From: Maea johnstoni
Lineage: Eukaryota > Annelida > Polychaeta > Spionida > Magelonidae
Direction: 5' to 3'
NCBI GenBank assembly: GCA_963942565.1
Contig: OZ012687.1
Span: 349,189-413,188 of the forward strand
DNA: 64,000 bases
The notes under the pieces: generated by a model
Databases searched by the model: none
Told to the model about the DNA's origin: nothing
The model's input: the letters and a program-made list of their open reading frames with translations, nothing else
Translations under genes and position numbers: made by a program
Part shown: one piece after another, positions 24,548 through 36,150 of the stretch
How positions within the stretch are numbered: position 1 is the stretch's first letter
How the letters are laid out: each line of letters begins with the position of its first letter

Positions 24548-24649
24548 TATGTGTGATATTGGTCTAAACTCATAGGTGTAAGAGCTAAGCAAAACATTTC
24601 ACAAAAAACAATTCCAACAGCTGAAGATATATACATAACTGAAAATATA

Positions 24650-25095
24650 AATCCGTTCTTTAGTGTTCTGCATGTAATGACAGTAATGTGGCGCCCCCTA
24701 GCTTAAAAACAAAACCGTTGACCCCTATTTTTTTTATTTGTTTTATGAAAAGATAAGAGTCCTAAGAACAATTTCAACAAGTTTAAGAAAAATCTGAATG
24801 TGGAGATTTTTTTATAGCCTCACCAACTTCCTGCAATATTAAAGTGTTCTGTATGAAATGTCGCTAATGTGGCGCACCCTAGCTTGAAAACAAAACAGTT
24901 GACCCCCAACAGTTGACCCCCAGTTTTTATATTGTTTTATGAAAATATATGGTCCTAAGAACAATTTCAACAAGTTTAAGAAAAATCTAGGTGTGAAGAT
25001 TAGTTCTATAACTTCACCAACTTCCCACAATACGGAGGTATCATAGGTGAACATGCTAGAGTAGCGCCCCCTAGAATGACAACAAAACAATAGAA
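24650..25095. repeat. Diverged tandem repeat of about 190 bp, two copies and part of a third
   Basis: Units start near 24665, 24845 and 25045. Shared strings include TAATGTGGCGC(C/A)CCCTAGCTT, AACAATTTCAACAAGTTTAA and TCACCAACTTCC. Divergence suggests an old array. No coding sense was found. Confidence 0.75.
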
Positions 25096-25332
25096 CCACA
25101 TTTTTAAAATTGAGAATCAAAATATATACATACTAAAGAATATTTTTCAGCTTTATCATTTTATTCTATTGTTTTGCTTCTCTGTTATTACTACATGAAA
25201 ATATGTGATTTTTGAACACTTGTCTAAATTGCCCTGAAGGGTGCGTCCTGTTTGGGAGAATGAAACACCTCATCCCTTAAATGTATATGAGGGTGGTCCA
25301 AGGAATCGCTGTACCAAGTTTCGTCTCATGGG

Positions 25333-26393
25333 GCATACGTGACATCTAATTAAACATAAACGAACGTTTATTTTTAGCAAAACATTGATAAAGTTGCTGA
25401 AAATAAACCTTCACGAACGTTTATTTGTATCAAAATTTCAGAAAATTGCTAGAAATAAACCTTCACGAACATTTATTTTTAGCAAAATATTGATAAAATT
25501 GCTGAAAATAAACCTTGACGAACGTTTATTTTTAGCAAAATTTCAGAAAAGTGCTAGAAATAAACCTTCACTAACATTTATTTTTAGCAAAACTGATAAA
25601 ATTGCTGAAAATAAACCTTCACGAACGTTTATTTGTAGCAATATTTCAGAAAAGTGCTTAAAATAAACCTTCATGAACGTTTATTTTTAGCATTGTATTG
25701 GTGGAAATGCTGAAAATATAAACTGTCAAAATATCAATCATTAGAGAGGCGTGTCCATCAAGCGGACACTCCCCGTCAATTAAAAGGAACTGGGACACAC
25801 CCCCATAAATGATTGATGCTATGACATTTTCCGTTTTAAAACAGCATCTCCACCACTATTTTGCTCAAAATAAATGTTCGTTTATTTATTTTTCTAACAT
25901 TTTTCTCGATATAGTGCTGAAAATAAATGTTCGTTTATTTATTTTTCTCAATATAGTGCTGAAAATAAATGTTCGTTTAGATTTGTTTAGATGTCACGTA
26001 TGCACCATGACGGTGCAAATGTGACACTGTATTTAAATGCTCGTCTGCATTTATTTACAACATTTTTTGACAGTTTTTGTTCAAAATAAATGTTCGTTTA
26101 TTTATTTTTTAAACATTTTTCTCAATAAATTGCTACAAATAAACGTTCGTGAAGGTTGATTTTCAGCACTTTTTCTGAAATTTTGCTACAAATAAACGTT
26201 CGTGAAGGTTGATTTTCAGCAATTTTATGAATGGTTTGCTAAAAATAGATTTTCCTCAATTTTTTTTTTAGCACTTCCATATATTTTTGCTCAAAATAAA
26301 CCTTTGTTTACTTATTTTTCTAGCATTTTTCTGAAAATATTGCTAAAAATAAACGTTCGTTTAAGTTTATTTAGGTGTAACGTATGCACCGTC
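25333..26393. mobile_element. Fold-back element(s) with arrays of subterminal AAACGTTYGT repeats
   Basis: The left end GCATACGTGACATCTAA (25333) is matched inverted by TTTAGATGTCACGTATGC near 25984-26004. A second inverted end (TTTAGGTGTAACGTATGC) lies near 26370-26390. Between them are roughly fifteen copies of an AATAAAC(C)TTCACGAACGTTTATTT-like motif. They run one way up to about 25700 and the reverse way from about 25860. This suggests one complete 0.67-kb fold-back element and a second joined to its right end. Confidence 0.65.
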
Positions 26394-27600
26394 GTAGCAT
26401 CCCGTATTGATGTTAGTGGGTTCATTGCTGATTGATCCCCCAACCACGAGGGTGTGTACATGTATGTTTCTGGAAAGAAGCTTGCAGACCAAGACCCCTC
26501 CTTTGCTGTATCTTTCTCAAACCTGTCAATATCTCAGTGGCCGGCCCCGTTTGCTGAGTCACTGACCGCTCGCCTTTGCACAGATTAGAAATAGGCTCGA
26601 GGCATGTGAGAGAGCTCTCAGTGACTTAAGGCTAGGAGGTGGTTTTCCCAGGGTACACTGGTTTCCGTTACCATTAACAACAGACTAGTCACTTTTTAGC
26701 CTCAATATAAGAGAGAATTATCGAAAGAGACTTTAAATGCAATTCCAAATTTTAGTAGCATTTATCAAAAACAAGAAATAACGTTCTCATTGTTCTGGTA
26801 TGGAGTATAGATATAGAGAGATGTTTCGAAAGTCTAGGTAGAGATACCTAGATATATTGAAAGATATCTATCTAAATATATTGAAACTCTAGATAGAGAT
26901 GGATATAGCGAAAGTCTAGATAAAGAAATGTATTGTTTAAAAGGATGCCCTCGTTATAACAATCCTGCATATTCGTGTTCCTTTATCGGGTAAACTTCAA
27001 TCCTTTCATGATGGAAATTTCCGACAGCAGGGATGGAAGAAGGGATCATTCATGCAGAGAGCAATATCGAAGGTTCTGAATCTTCACTGACAGCGCCTTT
27101 AACGAATAGAAGGGGAAATGCAAAAGTACTCCATTTGCAGTGCGCTGTGTACTAGTACTCGCACAGTTATCATTGAATTGCCCCGCCGTGTGTTGATCTG
27201 CTAATATCAAGACCGGTGGCTGTTTCACTCCAAATATCCCCGTGTTTTCCTTTTTCAGAATCTGCGCGCACATTTATTGACTTTGATGCATGACCAAAGA
27301 TGCTGGAATTCTGTGTGTTCTACCAGTGTATAGGAGTAACAGCTCCCCCCCTTCCCAATTCCCTCCAGGTCCAGTAGCTCTGACTGCAGTCACCCTTTAT
27401 AGCAGAGGTAATTGGGCATTACGATGACTTTCACCTGACATCTTGAATGCGCTTAAAATACACATGGCCATCACGCTCAGTGTTTTATCTGATGCTGGCC
27501 GTCACGACCAGCCTTATTTTTAACCAACATTGTCCAGGGAGGGGCTTGTACTATATGTCTCTCGTCCTCTAGGGACCCCTGTCTCCACATGCGGGGCCGC
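26394..27600. other. Intergenic stretch with a weak tandem repeat
   Basis: No gene is supported. About 26805-26930 has degenerate repeats built on TCTAGATAGAGATATATTGAAA. Confidence 0.4.
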
Positions 27601-27640
27601 CCCGATAGCCCAGTAGTTAGAGCACCCGATTAGTGGCGAT
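27598..27640 (+). mobile_element. Head of a tRNA-derived SINE, truncated
   Basis: TAGCCCAGTAGTTAGAGCAC matches a tRNA-type RNA polymerase III A box. No B box follows, because the sequence changes into unrelated DNA after about 40 bp. It is most likely a SINE fragment and not a tRNA gene. Confidence 0.5.
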
Positions 27641-27726
27641 TCTTAAAATTACGGATTTTTTTAATGTACATGTACACAATGCGCTATATAAACGTGTAAT
27701 AAAAGACATTGATCGAACACTGCTAT

Positions 27727-27836
<110 letters not shown>

Positions 27837-27880
27837 ATGACGCAAATTGTACCACGGTTACCTGCTTCCACTCGTCTGGT

Positions 27881-28682
27881 GCCCTAAGTATAAAGCTTTG
27901 CGTAGTGCTTGCGATGTGCTAGATCGAGCAACTCTATCGTCGGGTATGCCGTTGTTTACATTCTGAGATTGATAGGCCATACCCACGATAGAGAAAGCCC
28001 CATACAAAACATTTCCACTGCGCCCAAAAAACTGGGCGCTCACATTTCTAGCTCAGTCTGGCCACCCAAACCAACTGAATTCGTTCCCTACCTTGTTAAT
28101 TTACGTTGTGACGCTTTTACAGCACTCAAATCCGTCCAGAGTGCGAGAAATGAGAGCTTTTTGGCTGGAAGCGATAATTTTCACCGTGTCCGTTCCGCCA
28201 TTTAATTCGAGATATGACTAGTCGAGCAACACACGTGTGAGAAGGTAATAGGTTTGATACGGGAAATGATGGACAGTGCTGCTCGACTAGTCATGCCTCG
28301 AATTCAATGGCGGTAAGGACACGTTGAAAATTATCGCTTCCAGCCAAAAAGCTCTCATTTCTCGCACTCTGGACGGATTTGAGTGCTGTAAAGGCGTCAC
28401 AACGTAAATTTCCAAGGTAGGAAACGAATTCAGTTGGTTTGGGTGGCCAGACTGAGCTAGAAATGTGAGCGCCCAGTTTTTTGGGCGCAGTGGAAAAGTT
28501 TTGTATGGGGCTTTCTCTATCGTGGGTATGGCCTATCAATCTCAGAATGTAAACAACGGCATACCCGACGATAGAGTTGCTCGATCTAGCGATGTGCTTG
28601 TGGTTAGAAAGTCTTTTGTTCTCCCATTGTATTCTTCACCATAAGCACCTCGCAAGCACTACGCAAGTTTTATACTTAGGGC
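27881..28682. mobile_element. GCCCTAAGTATAAA fold-back MITE split by an insertion
   Basis: The outer ends (GCCCTAAGTATAAAGCTTTG left, TTTTATACTTAGGGC right) match the intact copy at 23094. Removing the 669-bp insert and one 9-bp target copy leaves 124 bp, against 126 bp for the intact copy. Confidence 0.88.
27920..28588. mobile_element. Mutator-like non-autonomous element with arms of about 310 bp, nested in a MITE
   Basis: The 669-bp element is almost wholly two inverted arms (about 27920-28231 and 28277-28588) with a short loop. Both termini read TAGATCGAGCAACTCTATCG inward. It is flanked by a 9-bp duplication, GCGATGTGC, at 27911-27919 and 28589-28597. Long terminal inverted repeats and a 9-bp duplication fit Mutator-like elements. 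The arms differ at only a few positions, so the insertion is young. No transposase is present. Confidence 0.85.
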
Positions 28683-28793
28683 CCAGGCCTCCAAAAATGT
28701 TTTTTTTCTCTTGATTGCTCAAACTGTGATGTTACCCAGGGGCCACGGGTATAATTGCTCAGCCAAGCTTTCCTGCGCCTGTGATGATTTGTG

Positions 28794-28819
28794 CCCCCCC
28801 CCCCCCCCCCCCCCCCCCC
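28794..28819. repeat. Poly-C tract
   Basis: A run of 26 C. It is prone to sequencing length error, so reading frames across it are unreliable. Confidence 0.97.
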
Positions 28820-28852
28820 TGTGGTATAAGTGGCATGGACCCCTAGGATGCC

Positions 28853-29219
28853 GTGATGTATGTGTTGTCCCGCGGGTTTGCTCGGCTTCGACTCGCTGCA
28901 ACTCGCGTCTGTATGGCATACAGCACAGCTTCCTTGAGGGATCCACATCACGTAGAAACACCCCTTTCTGTAGAGGGGGAGGGGGTAACCACCACGGAAA
29001 GACGCCCGTATTATTCTACGGGGTCGCAGTGGTCAGCAAGTGACAACAATAGAAGACTTTCACTCCCTTTACCTCAAGCACGACGCACGCCAAATCTGTC
29101 TGCTTTGTCCATCAGTTTGCATGGTCGACTTCTCGTATTGAGAGACATTTCCGAGACGAGCGCCGAGAGTGCTAAACGTCTTTCGCTAGAGAAGTCCACT
29201 AGTCAGGTGCCAAGGCGGT
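28853..29219 (+). CDS. Possible upstream coding or 5' UTR exon of the YHYH gene
   Basis: A 122-codon open frame, Ser/Arg-rich (RRLSLPLPQARR), has no family I recognise. It ends at a good donor (GGCG then GTAAGT). Its phase matches the acceptor TTTCAG at 30862. If joined, the frame would run directly into the YHYH protein's MKILLL start, burying the signal peptide. The phase match could be chance (one in three). It may instead be part of a 5' UTR. Confidence 0.25.
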
Positions 29220-29559
29220 AAGTTAGTCGTTTTATTCGGTTCATTGTGTTGTTAATCTTTTCACTTTGCAACAATCATGAGCATATATAGCACTGTATGC
29301 TAACTTACGCCGAAGTGCTCAGAGTTATATTTATAAGCAAAAGAACTGACGCAGAGCTGTGACCCTAAGTGTTAGTATAAAACTTTCTTACTACACGCAC
29401 ATCCCAACACAACGCAAAGCTCTGTACTGCCCCTGGTCGAGCGATACTTTCTTTAGATGTGTTTTATCGATCACGTTTCCCCGATATTGGCCACATACTC
29501 TTTTTGTAGCAAAGATGTCGCTAAAAGTTATTCCTACAACAACCCTAAAATCAGGCCTT

Positions 29560-29778
29560 GCTATCCATGTGCAACCTTAGATGACCAAACACAGAGGGCC
29601 GCACTGGGAAAATTCTTCCAGTATCGTAGTCGGATAATACTGACAAGTATAGGTATTCTAAATATCTTAACGGCTTGCAAACGTCGATGCCTGTGTATAT
29701 TGCATAGAACTGGTACTAAAGAATTAATAGAAATACAAAATAGTCTAAATAAAAGATGATTTGATTTGATTTGATTCT
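29560..29778 (+). mobile_element. LINE 3'-end fragment with (TTGAT)n tail
   Basis: An open frame ending GTKELIEIQNSLNKR is followed by AATAAAAGATG and a TTGATTTGATTTGATT tail, the usual form of a LINE 3' end. The family was not determined. Confidence 0.5.
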
Positions 29779-30064
29779 GTCTAGTACCATGTGTATTACA
29801 TAGTATTTGGCATACAAAAAAATCATGTATAAAGGTGACTAGTTTGAGTGTCATTACCTGCTATGCAATAGAATTCTAACCAGACAGGATATATACACTA
29901 AAAGTTAGAAACTTATTTCCATAGTGGTCCAAGTCTGCCCAGAGTCCAATGGCATCACATGTAATGATCAACCTCACTGCTCAAGATTGACATAACAATA
30001 ATATCATATAGTATAATACAAACATTCGGACTAGAATTGATGAATTTCTTTTTTCTTATGACTC

Positions 30065-30430
30065 CGAGAGGACTGACATGAAATGTTTTTTGCATCTCAC
30101 TTTAAAAAGAGATTTACTGAAAGTAGTCTGGATCTCATCTGGCAAAGAGTTCCACATTTTGGCACCTATGTAGTGGAAGGACTTTATTCCAATATGAACC
30201 ATCCTTTGGTAAAATCAAAGCATTAATACTGTGTCTGGTGTTATAGTGGTGGGATTCATTTACTCTTTCAAAAACCTGAAGGTACTCTGGAGCCTGTTCA
30301 TCGATGCAGTTAAATACATGGCTTGCGGCCAGATATTTTATTCTGTTTTCAATGCTCATCCACTTAACCTCATCAAAGTCGTTGGCTACCAAGTGTGTTC
30401 TGTTTGAGTAGTTTATAACATATCTAATTA
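30065..30430 (-). mobile_element. LINE C-terminal fragment, broken
   Basis: The minus strand encodes RIKYLAASHVFNCIDE, then YNTRHS, then AKMWNSLPDEI and a terminal KKHFMSVLSES. This is the common end of CR1/Jockey-like LINE reverse-transcriptase proteins. One frameshift lies near the YWNK segment. It is a 5'-truncated copy. Confidence 0.7.
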
Positions 30431-30872
30431 AGTAACTCGAACTGTAGAAAGATTATCATTATACAGAGAAATAGATACGCAATACAAATGAGGGTAAAGT
30501 TATCTGAAGAAAACGTCAAATGAAAAAAAATGATAATTCCCAAAGGAGAGAAACAACACTGGAGTCCTAAAGCATGAAATCTCGCAGAAAACAGGGAAAA
30601 GAGCAGGAGAGAAACAAACTTGCGAAAAAGGTGCTGGAGAAAAGAAAGGAAAGGAATGCCGGGTAATATGATAAAATGATTCTGGAAACGTACAACACAA
30701 CAATGCAATACAAGTGACTGAAGAACAATAATTGCAGAAATGTAGGAAAAACTAACTCACAAAACGGTGGGTGGCTATGAACTGATATACCCTAAATTCA
30801 CCGAGGACGAGTCATGTCAGTGCCATGTGTGTACCTAACATATTTGCAACTTCATCTTTCAGATCTATCACG

Positions 30873-33242
30873 ATGAAGATTCTACTGCTCTGTTGCCTAG
30901 TAACCATGGCAACGGCGTTGACCGATGGGGAGATCAACATGTTTGGGAACAGTGGCGCGTACGGTGGCAGCATAACAATGGATGTCGAAAATGACAGAAT
31001 CCTTCTGATCAGTAACGGGCTGCCGGACTTTGAGATAGTTCCCATCGACGAAAACCCTTACAACGCCAGTGCGCAGTCCTACTCTATAAGCATACCCCTA
31101 AACCCACAGAAGGCTGATAAAACCTACTGCTCTTCCGGTGGGCCGGTAGGATTCGCTCTCTCTGGCGTGCCCTTCTTCAACCCTATCACCCCCAGTGGCG
31201 AGAACGCCGTGACGTCACTCTACTATGATGGCTGCAACGGGCGCACCGACGCCCAGTCGGCATACCTCTACAACCACCTCCCTGGCGGGGTGTCCTCAGG
31301 GTGCAGCTCCTACAATGGGTACGCGGACCAACTGCTGGGGGTGGCCAGAGACGGCTTCCCCATCTACGGCCCCCTGACCACAAACTACGAGGGCGAGCTC
31401 GTGACCTTGACCTCGTGTGACCTTGATGAATGTCATGGCCGCATGATGGACGGGCAATACAGATATCACGTCACAAATGAGTTCCCTTATATTGTCGGCT
31501 GTTATAGAGGCGTCCCGGCAGCCATAAACCAAGAGCAGTGCAGCTACACGAGTAAGAATTAAGAACGAGAACAACGATAGCTTAATTAGTTTCCATTGTC
31601 ACTTTGCCTTAACTTTATCACTAATTTCTATGTTAAAGGCATGGCATCGTCTAAGTCTCCGGTATAAATTGATTCGGGTTGGTATATCAGGAAAACTTTT
31701 TAATCTGATAAAATGTATGTATGAAAATACTAAGTCATGTGTGAAAGTTAAAGGGGGCCTGTCTAGTTTTGTCCCCTCTATGATTGGTGTCCGACAAGGC
31801 TGCAAATTTAGCCCATTTCTCTTTGCTCTGTTCCTTTCCGATATTAAGGAAGAGGATGCTATTTTTCTTGGTGATACTTTTATACCCTATCTGTTATATG
31901 CTGACGACATGATAAGTGCTGCTGAATCAACTAAAAACTTACAATCCAAACTTATGATGGTACCTTGTTAGATGGAGAACTAGGTAGAATACCTTTATTT
32001 ATAAGAAGGAAATTGAAAATGATATCTGTTTGGCTTTGGTTAAAAAGTTCTAGTGAGAATCCTTCACTATCTGAGATGTACAGTTACTAGTATCTGCTAT
32101 CTAATAATGGTGATGTTCCTTGGATCTGTGAGATCAGGAAAATTCTTGAGGAATCAGGAAAACTTGATATTTTTGATGAGGTGATAGAAAATACAGATCA
32201 AATATATTCAGAAATTAAAGAGATTGTGTATAAACAAAACTGGGATAGGTGGCAATCTCAAAGTGTAGACTTTAGAGTATGTCCTATCCTTCGAATCTAC
32301 AGACCCTTTAGAACAGAAATTAAACTAGAACCTTATTTGCTAGTGGTTAACAATTCAGTTACAAGAAGATTCTTGTCAAGATTTCGATTGAGCTCGCATA
32401 ACTTATATATAGAAACAGGAAGGTGGCAGCGCGCAAAGATTCCTCCTGAGAATCGTATTTGTCCATCTTGTAAGGATGGGTTTGAAGATGAGATACATGT
32501 GTTTGCACAGTGTCAATTTTATAATGACCTAAGGGTTCCATTTTTTCATAAGCTCAGTATGTTATTTAATGACTTCCAGAATCAGTGTGACAATCGGAAG
32601 TTTATTCTGGCTATGTCAAGCACTGATCCTGAATTCTTAAAAATGGTTGGTAAATTTGTAAATGCTATATTTTCTCTCAGAGAGTGCATTTGATTTTATG
32701 TTCATATTCTCCCTGTATACATGTTTCAAGATCTTTATACGTGTATTCATATTTGTCAGGTTGTATATCAATGACTTATAACTAACAAGTTTGTTTTAAG
32801 GTCAATAAAATCAATCAATCAATCAATCGGTATTCGACAAAGTGACAGTGACATCTAAAAATTAAAATCTATTTAAATCCATCTAATGTATACCGCCCAT
32901 TCAGCAATCCATTAAACGTTGCATAAGCTATCATTGTCGGTTCCCCTTCTAAAATAAGAAGGGGGGTTACCCACCAGTCATCTCGTCCATGACTGGTGTC
33001 CCCTTTTTTATTCTAGATCATCAAAGGGGTCCTGACAATTTAAGCCTATGCAAGGTTTGATGAAATTCTGAATATGGGGTATTTTTCAAATGGACTTTCA
33101 ACTTTAGACGTGAAATTTGCAAATTTAGTGCCACTTTGGCGCCACCTATATGGACGGGATGACTGGTGAACCCCCCCTTTTTTGGATTTTGTTAATATCA
33201 TTATTGTCAATATTATTATTATTATTATTGTTAATATTATTA

Positions 33243-33301
<59 letters not shown>

Positions 33302-33333
33302 GTTGTTTTTGCTTTTATTATTGTTGTTTTTGC

Positions 33334-33369
<36 letters not shown>

Positions 33370-33370
33370 A

Positions 33371-33417
<47 letters not shown>

Positions 33418-34025
33418 CAATACTATTATTGTTATTTGATAGATATGACTCCCGGCTCTCTGTGTTCGTGTGACTTCTCTGAGTCTAAGATGTCTGAGAT
33501 GAAGGCGGACTGCAGCATGTACACCACCATGCCCCCGACTCCTACCACGACAGAGGACCTGTCCATACCCAACAACAAGAGGTCCATCAACAGACAGCAA
33601 AGAGTCATGGAGGTTCTGGAACAGCTAATAGCAGATGGTAAGACCCGCCTAATATTGTTAGAAGGTTGCCAGTGACTTGGGGTTAGGCGATGAATGCCCG
33701 AGCATACACCTGCTTCGCCCATCAGTAACAATTGGATAGTCCCAGTAAGAAGGGAGAAAATATGACGATAAACAAAATTCCTAATTGTAAAAATCCATCA
33801 GCGTTCTGCCTTCAGGAAGTTAATTCCCTAACTAAGGTCAAAGAGAAAGAGAAATTGAGTGGAATGTGCTCATGACCTTTGAACTTCAAGGAGAAACCGG
33901 CGAGAGAAACTAGAGGAATATTGGTAATTGGTAGAAGTCTTAGGAAGATGTATATTGTAGTCTAGTTCACCCGACAGTGCCCCATTAATGCGCATGTCTC
34001 TCTGTTTCTTTCAGGGGAGAACTAA
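30873..34025 (+). CDS. Secreted YHYH-domain protein
   Basis: Exons 30873-31551, 33443-33637 and 34015-34025 (the last only 11 nt with the stop) are in phase and give 294 residues. The protein opens with a signal peptide (MKILLLCCLVTMATALT) and continues as a YHYH domain. That domain shows CSSGGPVGFALSGVPFFNP, the DGFPIYGP motif, and DECHGRMMDGQYRYHVTNEF with PYIVGCYRG. The family's eponymous YHYH is YRYH here. Exon 2 adds a Cys-rich and Ser/Thr-Pro tail. Its molecular function is unknown to me, but the signal peptide implies secretion. An acceptor (TTTCAG, 30862) lies 10 bp before the start codon, so a 5' non-coding exon exists upstream. Intron 1 carries a LINE and a long ATT array. The genomic frame reads on past the first donor to a stop after KN, giving an alternative 229-residue end if unspliced. 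Confidence 0.85.
31628..32828 (+). mobile_element. 5'-truncated, broken LINE in YHYH intron 1
   Basis: Reverse-transcriptase motifs GVRQGCKFSPFLFALF and YADDM occur at 31780-31910. After an interruption, 32181-32693 encodes the C-terminal part with a CPSC-x7-HVFAQC zinc-knuckle-like motif. The 3' end is GGTCAATAAAATCAATCAATC with a TCAA tail. It is in the same orientation as the host gene. Confidence 0.88.
33187..33438. repeat. (ATT)n microsatellite directly before a splice acceptor
   Basis: About 250 bp of ATT/ATC units end only a few bases before the YHYH exon 2 acceptor (TTTGATAG, 33442). The T-rich strand must supply the pyrimidine tract. Long reading frames on both strands are repeat artefacts. 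Confidence 0.95.
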
Positions 34026-34960
34026 TGGATACCGCCGCCGTCCCTGCCAGCAGAACAACACTGGACGACCGAACACAAGATGCTGAACTAGTTTCGCTTG
34101 AGGATTGAGTTTTATTAACTCTTGTTTGATATGAAAGTATAGCCATTAGCAAGTCAATGTTTCCCTAATCGTGTTTTTTTTCTTAAACTTTTGTCTAGTA
34201 GTATAATTACTTAAGATTCGTAACTGATCTACGGTGGTGCAGGTGTGAACCACAAAATAAGAAAAATACTCAGCCACCACTAATGGGGTAGTAAATGAAA
34301 TAAATTCTTTACACGTCCACAAATCCTTCAGACGGAGAGTAGATAAAGTTATTTACAGTGTTTTTACTCCTCTGTAGGATTTTGTTAAAAGTATTTTTTC
34401 TCGTTTTGTTGTCCACCCCGCAAGATTGCACTGATCATGTAGACCGCCCATGCAATCAACAATTAGTGTACATCATCCGCAATAATTGCTGCTCATATGC
34501 CTGTTCTAGGCTGTTTTTCGGTGAATAATTTATTTCATCATGAAATATGCAACTTCAAAAGGTATTGTATACCGAAGTGAAAGGGGATTTGTATTGCCCA
34601 AAAGCATGCCTGACGCACATTCTAGAGGTCGTTTATTTCATTATGTCATTCATGTACACTACTTCAGAAGGTGTTTGTATAACTGTAAAGAATAAAGAAT
34701 GTGTATATATAGAAACATCTCTGTGTTTATTATTTTTCATTGTCATAGGTACGGATGGTCAAGTGTTCCACCGGCTGTGACATGTCAGAAAGTTGTCAGT
34801 GACTTGGATTATGTGGTGGCTTTCACTAGGTACTCGCTAGGTGTTTCCTCTACTACTTACAACTGGCTAGTCACGGATAAGCTGCAATATGGCAGGAAAA
34901 ATGACGATAATCAAAATTCTAATTTCCAATAGGTCTGAGGTGTTGTCACTGACAGTTACA
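34026..34960 (+). other. Probable 3' UTR of the YHYH gene and flank
   Basis: AATAAA-type signals occur near 34300 and 34690. No further coding sequence is supported. Confidence 0.4.
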
Positions 34961-35693
34961 TGCAGAGAGTGAGAGAGGGGTTCCCATGGAGTTTGTGGAT
35001 GTTATATCATCCTTTATATGAGTTTCAGCAAATACTTGTCTTGCTGCTACCATTGTACCAAATCAAACAGAGGCTTGACCCGCATCAGTTGCGGCACTAT
35101 TACCATGTCTGTTGAGTCTTTGTTTTAAAACGAAAGTACTAGTAATCAATACAACATCTGTATGAGGAGAGCCCCCTCAAAATGACGAATAACTCTTCTG
35201 ATAAGAGTGAGAGCATTTAATCCAGTTAAAGTTCTAACAAAATACTGAATGCATTGATACAGCGACGTTCCCTACTTATGCAATCATTTTTAAAAACCTT
35301 CAATTTAGAGTATACGCATTTGACAAAAGAAGTATTGGGATAATTGCGGATAAAGATAACTGGGTATCAAACTGATATGGGCAACATAGCTCTTGTATAA
35401 GCAATCACATGTACAGAGAAAGAGGGGGATGGTGAGAGACGTTTTCATGAAGTAATTGTTTGTGGGTGCTCTTGGTCATATCAATTGATCAACTTTTGTT
35501 TTTAAGCAAACAACCCATCTTGCTGCTATCGCTTTATCATATAAGTGGCCTGACCTGCATCAGTTCCTGCACATGTCAAAATGTCAGTTAAACCTTTCAT
35601 GTCATAAGGAGAATGTGGTCGCTTCATTTTTTGTAACATTTGATACAAGTAAACTGATACGGGTAACATAGCACTAGTATAATCATCCAAATG

Positions 35694-35746
<53 letters not shown>

Positions 35747-36150
35747 GCATGTTATAATTGATTATGGATGCTCATATAAGAGTGTTTCCCCGTCACAATT
35801 TATCAGATTTTAAGCAAACTCATGTGTTGCTGCTACAATTATATCAGATCAAACAGAGACCTGAACTGCATCAGATGTTCCTGTATTTTCAGAGGAATAT
35901 AATCAATGCTTCATCCATGTGAGAAAAGCCCCTGTAGAGTGACAAATAACTCCTCTTATTAGGAGAGAGCGAATCAGTACTAAACAATTAATGCAGCTGT
36001 GTGGAGACTCATAGTCATATTGATTGGGCAACTTTTGTAAAAAAAAACAGTTGTCTTGCTGCTATCATTATATCGAATTAATCAGAGGCTTGTCCTGCAT
36101 CAGTTGGTCTACTAGCCTAAATGTCGCATAAACCATGTTTGTCTTCAAGT
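34960..36150. repeat. Old, diverged tandem repeat, four copies
   Basis: A module with CTTGCTGCTAYCATTATAYC and AATCAGAGGCTTGWCCTGCATC recurs near 35039, 35519, 35827 and 36055. Similar flanks follow it (ATGTC-TAAACC, then SAAAGC). The spacings of 480, 308 and 228 bp are uneven. An (AG)n run at 35696-35742 lies inside. No coding sense was found. Confidence 0.7.

Noticed and set aside
33046-33600. Long Ile/Leu-rich reading frames on both strands
   Set aside because: They are translations of the ATT microsatellite.
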